Assembly: GCA_036653735.1 (NCBI GenBank) | Contig: JAVVTI010000001.1 | Location: 28,865 to 92,864 of the forward strand | DNA length: 64,000 nucleotides | Direction of reading: 5' to 3' | Origin: CAVCAD01 sp036653735 | Lineage (GTDB): Bacteria; Bacillota_I; Bacilli_A; RF39; UBA660 | Shown here: positions 26,694 through 35,788 of the stretch, piece after piece | How positions within the stretch are numbered: position 1 is the stretch's first letter | How the letters are laid out: the number at the start of each line of letters is the position of its first letter | Notes under the pieces: model-generated | The model's database searches: none | What the model was told of the DNA's origin: nothing | The model's input: the letters and a program-made list of their open reading frames with translations, nothing else | Translations under genes and position numbers: made by a program

Positions 26694-29600
26694 ATGAACG
26701 ATGGTATTAAAGATTTAATAGAAGGCATAAAATTTTATGTTGATAACAGAATTGATAATGCCCCTAAAGATATTACTATAACAGGTCAGATAGTATCAAT
26801 ACACCAAATTCAAGGAATACATGGACTTGAATACACTTATGACGTTAGAGTAAATAATGTCTTATATAAGGGAATAAGGGCAGTAGGAGGAACTTGTTTA
26901 GGTAATCAAAGCGTCAGAGTTGTAATTCCCGAAAGTCAGTATTCAAATATGTTTATTCTTGCTACTTCAAAACAAGGAGGAACAGCAGGAGTAACCAGTG
27001 TAAATGGGGAAACTGGTGATGTTATTTTAGATATTCCTAACAAGACAAGTCAGTTAACAAATGATAGTGGATTCATAACATCTATTCCACTTGAATATGT
27101 AACTGATACTGAAATGATAGATTATGCTCAACCAAAAGGGAACTATGCAAGCAACAATGTTGTGACAACTACTGAAAATGGATTAATGTCTTTTCAAGAT
27201 AAAAATAAATTAAACGGAGTAGAAGATGGCGCAAATAAAACAATTGTAGATGATGTTTTATCTTCAATTAGTTTGAATCCAGTACAGAATAAAGTTATTG
27301 ATTCTGTTTTAAAAAATATAATTTCAAATTTATTTTCTCATACAAATGACAAAAATAATCCTCATAATGTTACAAAGGTTCAAGTCGGATTAGAAAATGT
27401 TGATAATACATCAGATATAAACAAACCGATATCTAATCTAGTACAAGATGTTTTGAATACAAAATTATCACTTAGTGGCGGAGTTATGAATGGCAATATT
27501 AGTATGAACTCTAATTATATCAATGACGTTGCGCCTGCTATAAATGCTAATCAAGCGGTTACTTTTAAACAATTGAATGACGCTATTAGTGGAATAGGAA
27601 CGGTATTTGATTTAAAAGGTTCAAAACTTACAGTTTCTGATTTACCTAGTACTGGAAGTAAAATAGGAGATGTTTGGTATGTAGAATCAGAAAGTGTTGG
27701 ATATATATGGTTGCAAGATAGTAAAGGTATATTAAAATGGGAAAAGTTTGGGCAAGAAATAGATTTAAGTGGATATTTAACCAAAACCGATTTATTACAA
27801 ACTGTTGGACAAATAACTGATAATACAATGTCGCAAAAAGCAATTACCGACCAGTTATCTTTAAAAACTAATAAAACAGATTTAGTTACAACCACTACAA
27901 ATGGTTTAATGATAAGTCAAGATAAAGTTAAGTTAAATGGTATTCAAAATGGAGCACAAGTTAATAGTGTATTAGGTGTAAAAGGAAGTAGCGAATCTAT
28001 TTATAGAATTGGTAATATAAGTTTATCTAAAAGTGATATTGGTCTTGGAAATGTGGATAATACTTCTGATATAAATAAACCAATTTCTAATTTAGTTCAA
28101 ACTGAATTAAATAAAAAAGCAAATAGTGCAACTTTAGCAAAAGTAGCAACGAGTGGGAGTTATAATGATTTAGTAAATAAACCTACAATTCCAAATAAAA
28201 CAAGTCAATTGACAAATGATAATAATTTTGTGTCAGATGCTAATTATGTCCATACAGATAATAATTTTACAAGTGGATATTTGAATAAACTAAATGGTAT
28301 TCAAAATGGTGCAGAGGTCAATGTAAATTCTGATTGGAACGCTACGAGCGGTGATGCTTTTATCTTAAATAAACCTACTTCATTGCCAGCAAGCGGAGGA
28401 AATGCAGATACATTAGATGGACTAAATTCTACTGCTTTTGCGAGGAAAAGGTCGATAAGCTTAGATGAATTAAATAATCCAAATTTAAACAGTGGTATTT
28501 ACAACATCCAAGATGTTAGTTTGGCACCGGTAGGATTACCGAATTCCTTTGCTCATGTGTTTGTCGGTGGCGAGTATACCGGTGGAGGGTTTGGCTCACA
28601 GATAGCTGTCCCTTATTACGGTGGACAAATGCTAGGGGTATGGTATCGGACTGCTGCTGGTGCAAACTATCCTGTGTTTCGACGCATTGACGATTATAAT
28701 AATATTATAAACAAACCTACATCTATGCCAGCATCGGATGTTCCAGGCTGGGCAAAGCAACCAAATAAGCCATCTTATAGTGCTAGTGAGATTGGACTTG
28801 GGAATGTCGCAAATGAAAGGCAATATAGCGCAAATAACCCGCAGGTCAATATCAGTGGGACTGCTAATTCAGCAAATAGATTAAATATAATAGACGGCAA
28901 TGAAGTGGTTTTTGGAAATGGTTTTGTCGGTGGCGAAATGCAGGTAAATTATAAAGGAAGTTCTGCCCCCATTACACGGTATGTATTCTATAATGGTGCA
29001 TCAAATCACGGTCTAGCGAAGATAAGAGCAGCAGAATTTGTGGGAAATCTAGACGGAACTGCTATAGCTGCTACAAATGTAAATGGTGGATATGTTTATT
29101 CAAATTCAATAGGAAATGATTATTCCCTATTACAGGTTGGTGGTGGAACTTTCGTGACAGGTCAAAGCAATTTTACTGGCTATTTGAAAATCACATTACC
29201 TGTTTCGTGGACAAATACGCTGATTAAAATGGAAATCAATATCTACGACTATCAAGTACAAGGCGCTTCTACTTATTACGTAGGAGGATATAATTACAAT
29301 AATAACGCTAGATGGTACTCTACTTTTGCGTACTCAATAGGCGGTTATAGCAGTGGAAGGACGGTACGGTTTGGTCACGATGGTTCAAAGTGTTGCATTT
29401 ATATAGGTGAAGCAAATACAGTATGGAATTATCCTCAAATTTCTATCAATAATGTCTTAACAGGACACAGTGGGGCAAATTATCAAACGTGGAATAAAAA
29501 CTGGCAGATAGGATTTACGACAAGTTTGGGGACAATTACAAGTACGGAAAGTGGGGAATTACTTGTACCTAAATCTATTAAATCTATTGGTGATGAAGAT

Positions 29601-29729
29601 GGAAATAATATTAAAAAATCTTACGGCTCTTATTTAACAGTAAATGGTCAAACAGTTTCTTTAATGTCAAAAAGTGGTCAAAAATTGTCTAGTATAACTG
29701 TTCAAACTGGAGTTATAACATGGCAATAA
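26694..29729 (+). CDS. Large tail fibre / receptor-binding protein with repeats
   Basis: The 1011-residue protein begins with an OB-like tail-attachment part (about 1-95), then fibre trunk repeats: VGLENVDNTSDINKPISN near 235 is nearly repeated near 455 and echoed near 700, and KTSQLTNDSGF near 118 recurs near 505. From about 590 to 950 the DNA changes character: GC rises to about 45-53% in places and codons such as CGG, GTC and ACC appear. This region ends in a glycine/tyrosine-rich, beta-type tip (YYVGGYNYNNN ... TVWNYPQISINN). The tip was probably acquired by recombination and determines host binding. Confidence 0.8.
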   Translation: MNDGIKDLIEGIKFYVDNRIDNAPKDITITGQIVSIHQIQGIHGLEYTYDVRVNNVLYKGIRAVGGTCLGNQSVRVVIPESQYSNMFILATSKQGGTAGVTSVNGETGDVILDIPNKTSQLTNDSGFITSIPLEYVTDTEMIDYAQPKGNYASNNVVTTTENGLMSFQDKNKLNGVEDGANKTIVDDVLSSISLNPVQNKVIDSVLKNIISNLFSHTNDKNNPHNVTKVQVGLENVDNTSDINKPISNLVQDVLNTKLSLSGGVMNGNISMNSNYINDVAPAINANQAVTFKQLNDAISGIGTVFDLKGSKLTVSDLPSTGSKIGDVWYVESESVGYIWLQDSKGILKWEKFGQEIDLSGYLTKTDLLQTVGQITDNTMSQKAITDQLSLKTNKTDLVTTTTNGLMISQDKVKLNGIQNGAQVNSVLGVKGSSESIYRIGNISLSKSDIGLGNVDNTSDINKPISNLVQTELNKKANSATLAKVATSGSYNDLVNKPTIPNKTSQLTNDNNFVSDANYVHTDNNFTSGYLNKLNGIQNGAEVNVNSDWNATSGDAFILNKPTSLPASGGNADTLDGLNSTAFARKRSISLDELNNPNLNSGIYNIQDVSLAPVGLPNSFAHVFVGGEYTGGGFGSQIAVPYYGGQMLGVWYRTAAGANYPVFRRIDDYNNIINKPTSMPASDVPGWAKQPNKPSYSASEIGLGNVANERQYSANNPQVNISGTANSANRLNIIDGNEVVFGNGFVGGEMQVNYKGSSAPITRYVFYNGASNHGLAKIRAAEFVGNLDGTAIAATNVNGGYVYSNSIGNDYSLLQVGGGTFVTGQSNFTGYLKITLPVSWTNTLIKMEINIYDYQVQGASTYYVGGYNYNNNARWYSTFAYSIGGYSSGRTVRFGHDGSKCCIYIGEANTVWNYPQISINNVLTGHSGANYQTWNKNWQIGFTTSLGTITSTESGELLVPKSIKSIGDEDGNNIKKSYGSYLTVNGQTVSLMSKSGQKLSSITVQTGVITWQ

Positions 29730-29762
29730 AAAAATAAAATATTCTTAAGAAAGGAGGATTTT

Positions 29763-31892
29763 ATGTCTTTACGAACACCGATAATACTAGATATCCCTGC
29801 TTTTGATGCGAATAATCCAATGGTTATTAAATTCAATGTTTTTGGAGGTGACCAAGTTGTAGCGAATGAATTGACTATTTTTAAAAGTGATGGTGGAGCA
29901 CCAATTTATCAAAATAAAATTACATCTTATAGATTTGAACAAACTATTCCTGCTAATTTATTAACGAATGGATTTAGTTATCGTTGTTTTTTTACAACAT
30001 TTAATGTAGCAGGAGAACAATCTCGTAGTAATTATGTTCTTTTTTATTGTTATAGTACACCTACAATTGTTTTCACGAACATTCCTTATAGTGGAGTGAT
30101 TGATAATACCTTTTATGAATTTAATGCACAATATTTACAACAACAAGGAGAACCGATTAAATCTGTTTATTTTTATTTATATGATGAATCGCATAATCTA
30201 ATAGAAACAAGTAAGGTATTAAGTTCTTTATTCAATTATACTTTTAACAACTTTATAAATGGAAATACTTATTACATTCAAGCTAAAGGAATTACGATTT
30301 ATAACACAGAATTTTTTAGTAATTTAGAAAAATTTCATATAGAATATCAATATAATGGCATTTTTGCAGAGGTGAAATTAAAAAACAATTGTACAAAAGG
30401 ATATGTTGAAGTAAGGAATGAATTAATTACAATTGATGGAATTTCAAATCCATCACCTCCTATTTATTTAGATAATAATATCAAGATTGATTTAAGTTCA
30501 GACGCCTCATATGTAGAATGGAAACAAGGTTTTTCTTTTAGTGAAAAAGGATTTATTATTTCAGAATGGCTTAAACCTGCTTTATGGGGCAATATTTTAT
30601 ATCTATATTCAGAAAGAAGAAATGACAGAATAGAAATTGCCTTAAGAAGAGGTATTCCACAAGGAGAAATAATTCCTAAAGATTACTATGAAATGATTGG
30701 TTATCATAATGATATAGAATATTTTTATCAAAGGTCAAATTATATTGAAGTAATAAATAATAATACAGATATTATAGAATGGTCAAAAAAAAATATAGGT
30801 GCTTTTGATTTAATCTTAAAAACGATAACAGGAGTTGGAACAAAAATTATATGGAATGGAGAATCTAATGCTCAATATAACATTAGAACTTCTTTATCGT
30901 GGGTAGGAGAAAGTCTTACGTCTGTAAACAATGTTATAGAGTGGAATGGAAATTCTAACGTTGAATTTAACAAAATAACTGATATATTTTGGATAGATGA
31001 AATAAAAGCACCAACAATCACAAGAAAAACATATTACACAGATGATACATATTTTGCAGAATTTACAGATGTTGTATTAGAAAATAGCGTTGTAGAACAT
31101 TTTAATATTACTAAAGATATTAATAAAATATACAGTGAAGAAAAACCAATATGGGATTTTTCTACTATTATTGATTGTGACTTTAATGGAAATATAAATG
31201 GGGGAAATTTAATTGTTTTATTAAATCAATTGGACAATTTAAGAATTAAACGTAGGCGATATGGAACTTTTAATTGGACAATTATTGGAAATATACCAAT
31301 AAATACTGTACAAGACTTAATTACTGCTCGGTTTGAAGATAGCTATGCTCCTAGTGGTATTGAATTTGAATATGCGATAGCGCCTACCATGAAAGGATTA
31401 GAATCCTCTTTGTATAAGGCTCAAATTAAAACATTTTTTGATGGAATATTTTTATCAGATATTACAGGAAATATATTAAAATTATATAGTGGAACAATGT
31501 ATCCTAATTATGGTACAAATAGAGCCATTAGTTCTTTAAAAGCGATTGGTTCAAAATATCCTGTAATTATAGAAAATTCTGCTATAAATTATCAAACAAT
31601 GGGAGTGGTTGGGAATATATTAGGAATTGATTTTGAACAAACAAGAAAAATAGACCGAAATAAAATAGTGGAGCAGAGAGAACATTATTCAGATATTCTA
31701 AATAATGGCAAAGCTAAAATTTTAAAAGATTGGAATGGGAATATTCTTCTTTGTAGAGTAACAACAGCACCTACTTTTTCTTATAATGGGAATTATGGAA
31801 TGGCTGTTCCATCAATAAATTTTGAAGTAACAGAACAAGGAAAGTATGATAATCAAGAGGATTTATATGAAACAGGTTTAGTAAAAAGGTAA
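29763..31892 (+). CDS. Distal tail / baseplate protein (709 aa)
   Basis: A large, beta-rich protein between fibre and hub genes. It starts with fibronectin-like segments (about 1-210), followed by a lysine-poor middle with repeated W-G-E/N-S patterns (IIWNGESNAQYNI, VIEWNGNSNVEFN). The final 150 residues (SSLKAIGSKYPVIIENSAINYQTMGVVG ... NILLCRVTTAPTFSYN) look like a distal-tail (Dit) type ending. A GGAGGAT site precedes the ATG. Assignment rests on position and fold impression. Confidence 0.6.
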   Translation: MSLRTPIILDIPAFDANNPMVIKFNVFGGDQVVANELTIFKSDGGAPIYQNKITSYRFEQTIPANLLTNGFSYRCFFTTFNVAGEQSRSNYVLFYCYSTPTIVFTNIPYSGVIDNTFYEFNAQYLQQQGEPIKSVYFYLYDESHNLIETSKVLSSLFNYTFNNFINGNTYYIQAKGITIYNTEFFSNLEKFHIEYQYNGIFAEVKLKNNCTKGYVEVRNELITIDGISNPSPPIYLDNNIKIDLSSDASYVEWKQGFSFSEKGFIISEWLKPALWGNILYLYSERRNDRIEIALRRGIPQGEIIPKDYYEMIGYHNDIEYFYQRSNYIEVINNNTDIIEWSKKNIGAFDLILKTITGVGTKIIWNGESNAQYNIRTSLSWVGESLTSVNNVIEWNGNSNVEFNKITDIFWIDEIKAPTITRKTYYTDDTYFAEFTDVVLENSVVEHFNITKDINKIYSEEKPIWDFSTIIDCDFNGNINGGNLIVLLNQLDNLRIKRRRYGTFNWTIIGNIPINTVQDLITARFEDSYAPSGIEFEYAIAPTMKGLESSLYKAQIKTFFDGIFLSDITGNILKLYSGTMYPNYGTNRAISSLKAIGSKYPVIIENSAINYQTMGVVGNILGIDFEQTRKIDRNKIVEQREHYSDILNNGKAKILKDWNGNILLCRVTTAPTFSYNGNYGMAVPSINFEVTEQGKYDNQEDLYETGLVKR

Positions 31893-31904
31893 AGGAGATA
31901 TATA

Positions 31905-33365
31905 ATGCCGACGCAATTAGAATATAATGTTACCAAACAGAAGTTTAGGGAAATATATGCTAAAATATATCTTTTAGGTACTTCTGAACAAATAGTTGAT
32001 GAACTAAGTGGGGTAGTTATAGGTGAACCTAGTTTTTCGGTTGATGCGGATAGTGACATAAGAAGAACTTTAAACATTTCCTTATATCCAAAAGATAGTA
32101 GTTTTGATGTAAAAAAAGGTAATAAAATATGGTTAGATAAAGCCATTGATGTTAGATTAGGGATTAAAGATATACAAACAGGAGAAATTGCATGGACTAG
32201 AATGGGTATATATATGGTCAATAATCCTACAAGAATATATAGTTCAACAGATAATACTATTACTTTAGATTGTGTTGACTTAATGGCAAATCTAAACGGT
32301 ATAAGGAATGGACAATTAGAATATAGTCCGTATGTTATTAAACAAGGCGAAAATATAGCAAGTGTCATTGAAAATGTTTATAGAAACTATGGGTTTTTTC
32401 TTTTTGCAAAATCTGATATATCTGAATGTATGGTATATTCTGACACAGAAGGTAAAAATATAATCTTAAATACACCTAATGAAATAAGAGTGGGAGGAAA
32501 CAGTACCGCTTATGATATTTTAAAAGAATTAAGGGATATAATGCCTAATTATCAAATGTATTTTGATATAGATGGTACATTCCGATATAATTTAATTCCA
32601 AATGGCACTGATGAAACTGCTATGATTGATGATGATATTTGGGAAAAATGCCTTATTGATTATAACGTCTTTAATGATTTTTCGGAAGTGGCTAATTCAG
32701 TAATAGTCTATGGAGGAGTTTGTAATGATTTTATTTATATAGAAAAATATAGTATAGTTGGTGATGTTTGTAATTTAATTTTACCATTTCCAGTAGAACA
32801 ATTGTTAACAGGACAAAGATTATTATTAAACCTTTCCTTTCCTACCGGACAAGAAACAGTAATTAAAACTATAAGTATTGGTACAAGAGCATATCCTTTA
32901 AGAGATATTTATAAAAACAATTATGCTTTTTTTAAAAATGGGGAAGGATATATTATAGAATACAATTTCGATTTTTTCTTGTTTATGGGAAAAATTATTC
33001 CTATGGCAGTATTACATGAAACAAATCCAGATAGTCCATTTTATGTTGATGATTATAATACCCCAATAATTAGAAAGGTTTTTCAAGGTGGCGAATATAA
33101 TAATATTCATATAGATGCGTTAGCAATGGAAAGAGCAAAATTTGAATTATATACGCATTGTAGATTACAAGATACGGTTACTTTGACTTGTATACCTATA
33201 TATTGGTTAGATGTAAATTGGGTAATAGAATTAACTCTTCCTAACAAACAAGGTATAACGGAAACAAATAAATATATTATAAAAAAAATAAATACTAGCG
33301 GTGGAATAAACGGAACCCAAACAATTACACTTATGAGATATTATCCATTTTACCCGCCAATTTAA
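31905..33365 (+). CDS. Tail hub protein (gp27-like, DUF5048-type)
   Basis: The 486-residue protein opens with REIYAKIYLLGTSEQIVDEL...GEPSFSVDADSDIRRTLNISLYP, the form of tail-hub proteins that cap the tube and hold the fibre. About 100-150 (RMGIYMVNNPTRIYSSTDNTITLDCVDLMANL) is the core of the family. It lies directly before the variable receptor-type gene, so it is its likely anchor. GGAGAT site 7 bases upstream. Confidence 0.75.
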   Translation: MPTQLEYNVTKQKFREIYAKIYLLGTSEQIVDELSGVVIGEPSFSVDADSDIRRTLNISLYPKDSSFDVKKGNKIWLDKAIDVRLGIKDIQTGEIAWTRMGIYMVNNPTRIYSSTDNTITLDCVDLMANLNGIRNGQLEYSPYVIKQGENIASVIENVYRNYGFFLFAKSDISECMVYSDTEGKNIILNTPNEIRVGGNSTAYDILKELRDIMPNYQMYFDIDGTFRYNLIPNGTDETAMIDDDIWEKCLIDYNVFNDFSEVANSVIVYGGVCNDFIYIEKYSIVGDVCNLILPFPVEQLLTGQRLLLNLSFPTGQETVIKTISIGTRAYPLRDIYKNNYAFFKNGEGYIIEYNFDFFLFMGKIIPMAVLHETNPDSPFYVDDYNTPIIRKVFQGGEYNNIHIDALAMERAKFELYTHCRLQDTVTLTCIPIYWLDVNWVIELTLPNKQGITETNKYIIKKINTSGGINGTQTITLMRYYPFYPPI

Positions 33366-33388
33366 CATATAAGAAGGAGAAAATAAAA

Positions 33389-33865
33389 ATGGCAACAGTA
33401 TTATTTAAAAGAAAAACAGCTGCGGAAGTAGCTTCTTTACCAGTTGAAGATGGTAGTGTTATTTTTAATACAACAGATAAAAGTATCTTGATGGATAACG
33501 GAACTCAAAGAGAAAGATATGCAGGAGGTAATCTTAGTACCACAGATATCGTAAATACATTAGCAGAAGCAATTACAGTAACTTCACCAACTGTTCCAGT
33601 CGGGTGCGGAGTTATCAAGTCGTTAAATACAGATTTAACGAACAAACCGAATATTATTTATGAAACCGTCAGAGCCACTTTAACAGGTGATTACTGTTTT
33701 GTAAGAAAAGAAGGATATGCATTATTAGCAGCATATGTAATTAGAAATGACTCTGGTTTTTTTGTAAAAGGTATTCAAAAACAATCAGCTGATTGGTTAT
33801 ATACTATTTTAATAGAAAATGGAAAAGGTGGGGATATTGCCTTATATCTCATATGGACTAAATAA
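33389..33865 (+). CDS. Phase-variable tail-tip protein: constant N-terminus plus active cassette 1
   Basis: The 158-residue protein has a tail-attachment N-terminus (ATVLFKRKTAAEVASLPVEDGSVIFNTTDKSILMDNG), a fold common at the base of phage receptor-binding proteins. Residues 1-77 are the constant part. Codons 78-84 (SLNTDLT) lie in the recombination site. Residues 85-158 are the presently expressed variable tip. Two silent cassettes in reverse orientation downstream start with the same SLNTDLT/TLNTDLT codons in the same frame, so inversion would give proteins of about 175 or 181 residues with other tips. AAGGAG precedes the ATG. Confidence 0.85.
   Translation: MATVLFKRKTAAEVASLPVEDGSVIFNTTDKSILMDNGTQRERYAGGNLSTTDIVNTLAEAITVTSPTVPVGCGVIKSLNTDLTNKPNIIYETVRATLTGDYCFVRKEGYALLAAYVIRNDSGFFVKGIQKQSADWLYTILIENGKGGDIALYLIWTK
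33621..33647 (+). repeat. Recombination site A (27-bp repeat)
   Basis: The core is a 7-bp perfect inverted repeat around a 6-base asymmetric spacer (tacaga), then AACAAAC. Identical over 27 bases to site B in opposite orientation; GAATA also matches after one mismatch. A 6-base spacer is normal for tyrosine recombinases. Confidence 0.85.
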
Positions 33866-33891
33866 TTTATTAAATTTTAATATAAGAGCAT

Positions 33892-34200
33892 TTATTGGTC
33901 TAAAAGACATGTGAACCTAACTTGAAATCCACTATATGAAGCTGGACTATCTTTCGCAACTAATAATTGCTTATCATTAACGTTAATCTGAATAAATTTT
34001 GAAAGAGTTCTCATATCACTCCATACATCTTTATTTAATTGTATTTGAGCCGACAATAAATATGGAATTTTCCCTGATAATATTGTAGGTAAATTAAATA
34101 TTTGTAGAGTAGAGGTATTGTCTAAGATACCATTGAATTTTATGATATCATTCCTATTCAGTTTGTTCGTTAAATCTGTATTTAACGTTTTAACAGACAA
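33892..34200 (-). pseudogene. Silent tail-tip cassette 2
   Basis: A reverse-strand open frame that codes for TLNTDLTNKLNRND... followed by an alternative tip of about 90 residues ending FTCLLDQ. It has no ribosome site and no attachment domain, and its apparent TTG start is only the first start-like codon before the site. It is a promoterless stored C-terminus, in frame with the active gene after A-B inversion. Not a decayed gene but an unexpressed one. Confidence 0.8.
34161..34187 (-). repeat. Recombination site B (inverted copy)
   Basis: Reverse complement of site A over 27 bases. The core lies at 34168-34187. Confidence 0.85.
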
Positions 34201-34211
34201 TCTATATAATA

Positions 34212-34535
34212 TTATTTAAGTTGCCAACTTGTTATCACTGTTCCATCTGTTTTTTGCGCCATTGTATAAAATTGTCCATTTACAAGTGTTAAGATTTTAA
34301 TAATATGACCATGGATATATCGGATTGTTTCTAAATATCCTACATAGTTAGAAATGGGTAGTCCGATTTCAGTTCCTTTTATATTATATATCCCAAAGGT
34401 ATAACAGCCATATATCACATTACTATCTGCATCACCAAGTAAGCGTAAGGCAGAACCATTTTCATTATGTACAGAATTAAGAACGTTTATTTTTGAAGTA
34501 TTGCTCGTTAAATCTGTATTTAATGAACTAAACAA
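34212..34535 (-). pseudogene. Silent tail-tip cassette 3
   Basis: A second reverse-strand frame beginning SSLNTDLTSNTSK and continuing for about 95 residues with a tip different from both others (GDADSNVIYGCYTFGIYN ... KTDGTVITSWQLK). No ribosome site precedes its ATG. After A-C inversion it would join the constant part in frame. Confidence 0.8.
34505..34525 (-). repeat. Recombination site C (inverted, one base diverged)
   Basis: Read on the minus strand it is CATTAAA-tacaga-TTTAACG, so one arm base differs from site A; 19 bases are identical. A 9-base piece (ACGAACAAA, 34548-34556) just outside in plus orientation may be a remnant of a further site. Confidence 0.75.
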
Positions 34536-34576
34536 ACATTCTTATAAACGAACAAATTTAAAAAGGAGAAATAAAT

Positions 34577-34840
34577 ATGAATTTAGAAATTTTAGCTAGT
34601 TATATTATTCCAATGGTAACCGCAGATTGTTTAATCATAGGTTATCTTATTAAAAAGTCATTAGATTTTATACCAAACAAATATATACCGCTTATTTTAG
34701 CTATATTTGGAGCAATTATAAACTGTATACTAAATAGTTCAATAGATGTTAATTTAGTGGCTTGTGGCGCATTTAGTGGTCTTGCAAGCACAGGATTACA
34801 TCAAGCTTTTACTAAAATCATAGAAAGAGAAGAGGTTTAA
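34577..34840 (+). CDS. Holin
   Basis: Forms holes in the cytoplasmic membrane to release endolysin. The 87-residue protein has three hydrophobic segments (about 4-23, 36-53 and 59-76) and a charged end (KIIEREEV), fitting Firmicutes phage holins. It lies 4 bases before the endolysin gene and has an AAAGGAGA site. Confidence 0.8.
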   Translation: MNLEILASYIIPMVTADCLIIGYLIKKSLDFIPNKYIPLILAIFGAIINCILNSSIDVNLVACGAFSGLASTGLHQAFTKIIEREEV

Positions 34841-34844
34841 TATT

Positions 34845-35738
34845 ATGGGAAGAAATATATCAGAATTACACCCTGTTTTACAAACAAGATTAGAACAATT
34901 AAAAGAAATATGCAATCAGCAAGGTTTAAATATAGGAATAGGAGAATGTTTCCGCACAGTGGCGGAACAGGACGCACTATATGCACAAGGACGTACAACG
35001 CAAGGGAAGAAAGTAACTAACGCAAAAGGAAGTACCTATAGTTCACAACACCAGTGGGGAATCGCTTTTGACTTTTTTGAAAACGTTAAAGGACATGAAT
35101 TTGAAAATATTTCATTTTTCAACCAAGTAGGAAATATCGCAAAGGATATTGGATTAGGTTGGGGGGGTGATTGGAAAAATCCAGTAGATAAACCGCACTT
35201 GTATCTTTCTGATTGGGGAAATACCACAAGTCAATTAAAAACACAGTACGGAACAATAGACACATTTAGGAATACTTGGAATAATAATCCAACAAAAGAA
35301 GAAATATCACAAGACCAAAATATTGGAATAAGTATAAATGAAACAATAAAAAATGGGCAAATTCATTCTAACAATTTTGCTAATTGTAATATCAAAGCAG
35401 ATGGGATTTATGGAAATCAGACTAAAAAAGCAGGTATTAAAGTATTACAACAAGGTCTTAATTTAGACTATAATTCTAATATTGCAGTAGACGGTATTTT
35501 TGGAAATGGAACACGTAATTCTTTAGGTAATCATAGTGTCAGATATGGTGAAAAGCAGTACATGGTTACCACACTTGAGATTTTGCTTATGCTGAAAGGA
35601 TATAATCCTAACGGCGTAGAGTGCCCTGGTGTGTTCGGTAGAGGGTTAGAATCAACCGTGAGAAGATATCAATCAGCCCATGGACTTTCAGCAGATGGAA
35701 TTGCAGGCGTAAATACTTTCAAATCTTTAATTGAATAA
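34845..35738 (+). CDS. Endolysin: M15 peptidase with peptidoglycan-binding domains
   Basis: Cuts peptide bridges in host peptidoglycan. Residues 1-125 form a VanY/Ply500-like zinc peptidase: ECFRT, SSQHQWGIAFDF (H69, D76) and KPHLYL (H118) give the metal ligands. After a short linker, two peptidoglycan-binding modules follow (about 175-228, ADGIYGNQTKKA...VDGIFGNGTRNSL, and about 232-297, GYNPNGVECPGVFGRGLESTVRRYQSAHGLSADGIAG). No signal peptide, so it needs the holin. GC is higher than in neighbours. Confidence 0.92.
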   Translation: MGRNISELHPVLQTRLEQLKEICNQQGLNIGIGECFRTVAEQDALYAQGRTTQGKKVTNAKGSTYSSQHQWGIAFDFFENVKGHEFENISFFNQVGNIAKDIGLGWGGDWKNPVDKPHLYLSDWGNTTSQLKTQYGTIDTFRNTWNNNPTKEEISQDQNIGISINETIKNGQIHSNNFANCNIKADGIYGNQTKKAGIKVLQQGLNLDYNSNIAVDGIFGNGTRNSLGNHSVRYGEKQYMVTTLEILLMLKGYNPNGVECPGVFGRGLESTVRRYQSAHGLSADGIAGVNTFKSLIE

Positions 35739-35779
35739 AAAAAAGGATATAGTCTATATTTCGACTATATCCTTTTTTT
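35739..35779. terminator. Bidirectional terminator between late and early operons
   Basis: A 16-bp stem (AAAAAAGGATATAGTC with its complement, 35739-35754 and 35763-35778) with an 8-base loop and A/T runs on both sides works in both directions. It lies exactly where plus- and minus-strand operons converge. Confidence 0.9.
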
Positions 35780-35788
35780 CGTTTTTTT

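Larger units (their letters stand above)
33621..34525. other. Invertible shufflon region for the tail-tip C-terminus
   Basis: Three 20-bp sites with the core CGTTAAA-tacaga-TTTAACG (third copy one base different) bound two silent coding cassettes. Site A (33621-33640) is in plus orientation within the active gene. Sites B (34168-34187) and C (34506-34525) are inverted. A-B or A-C recombination would invert DNA and swap the gene's 3' end while keeping the frame. B and C are in direct orientation, so recombination between them would delete cassette 3. This is seen directly in sequence; inversion itself is inferred. Confidence 0.85.

Noticed and set aside
27551..27895. A 114-codon reverse-strand frame in the fibre gene
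   Set aside because: Opposite strand of a repeated fibre trunk; no start signal. Unlike the frames at 33892 and 34212 it has no recombination site.
31853..32368. A 171-codon reverse-strand open frame across the hub gene
   Set aside because: It lies opposite a well-supported gene, has no ribosome site and its amino acid pattern is that of a shadow frame.
33389..34535. A diversity-generating retroelement as explanation for the variable tip
   Set aside because: There is no reverse transcriptase gene and no adenine-directed template/variable repeat pair; the cassettes differ wholly in sequence and are inverted.
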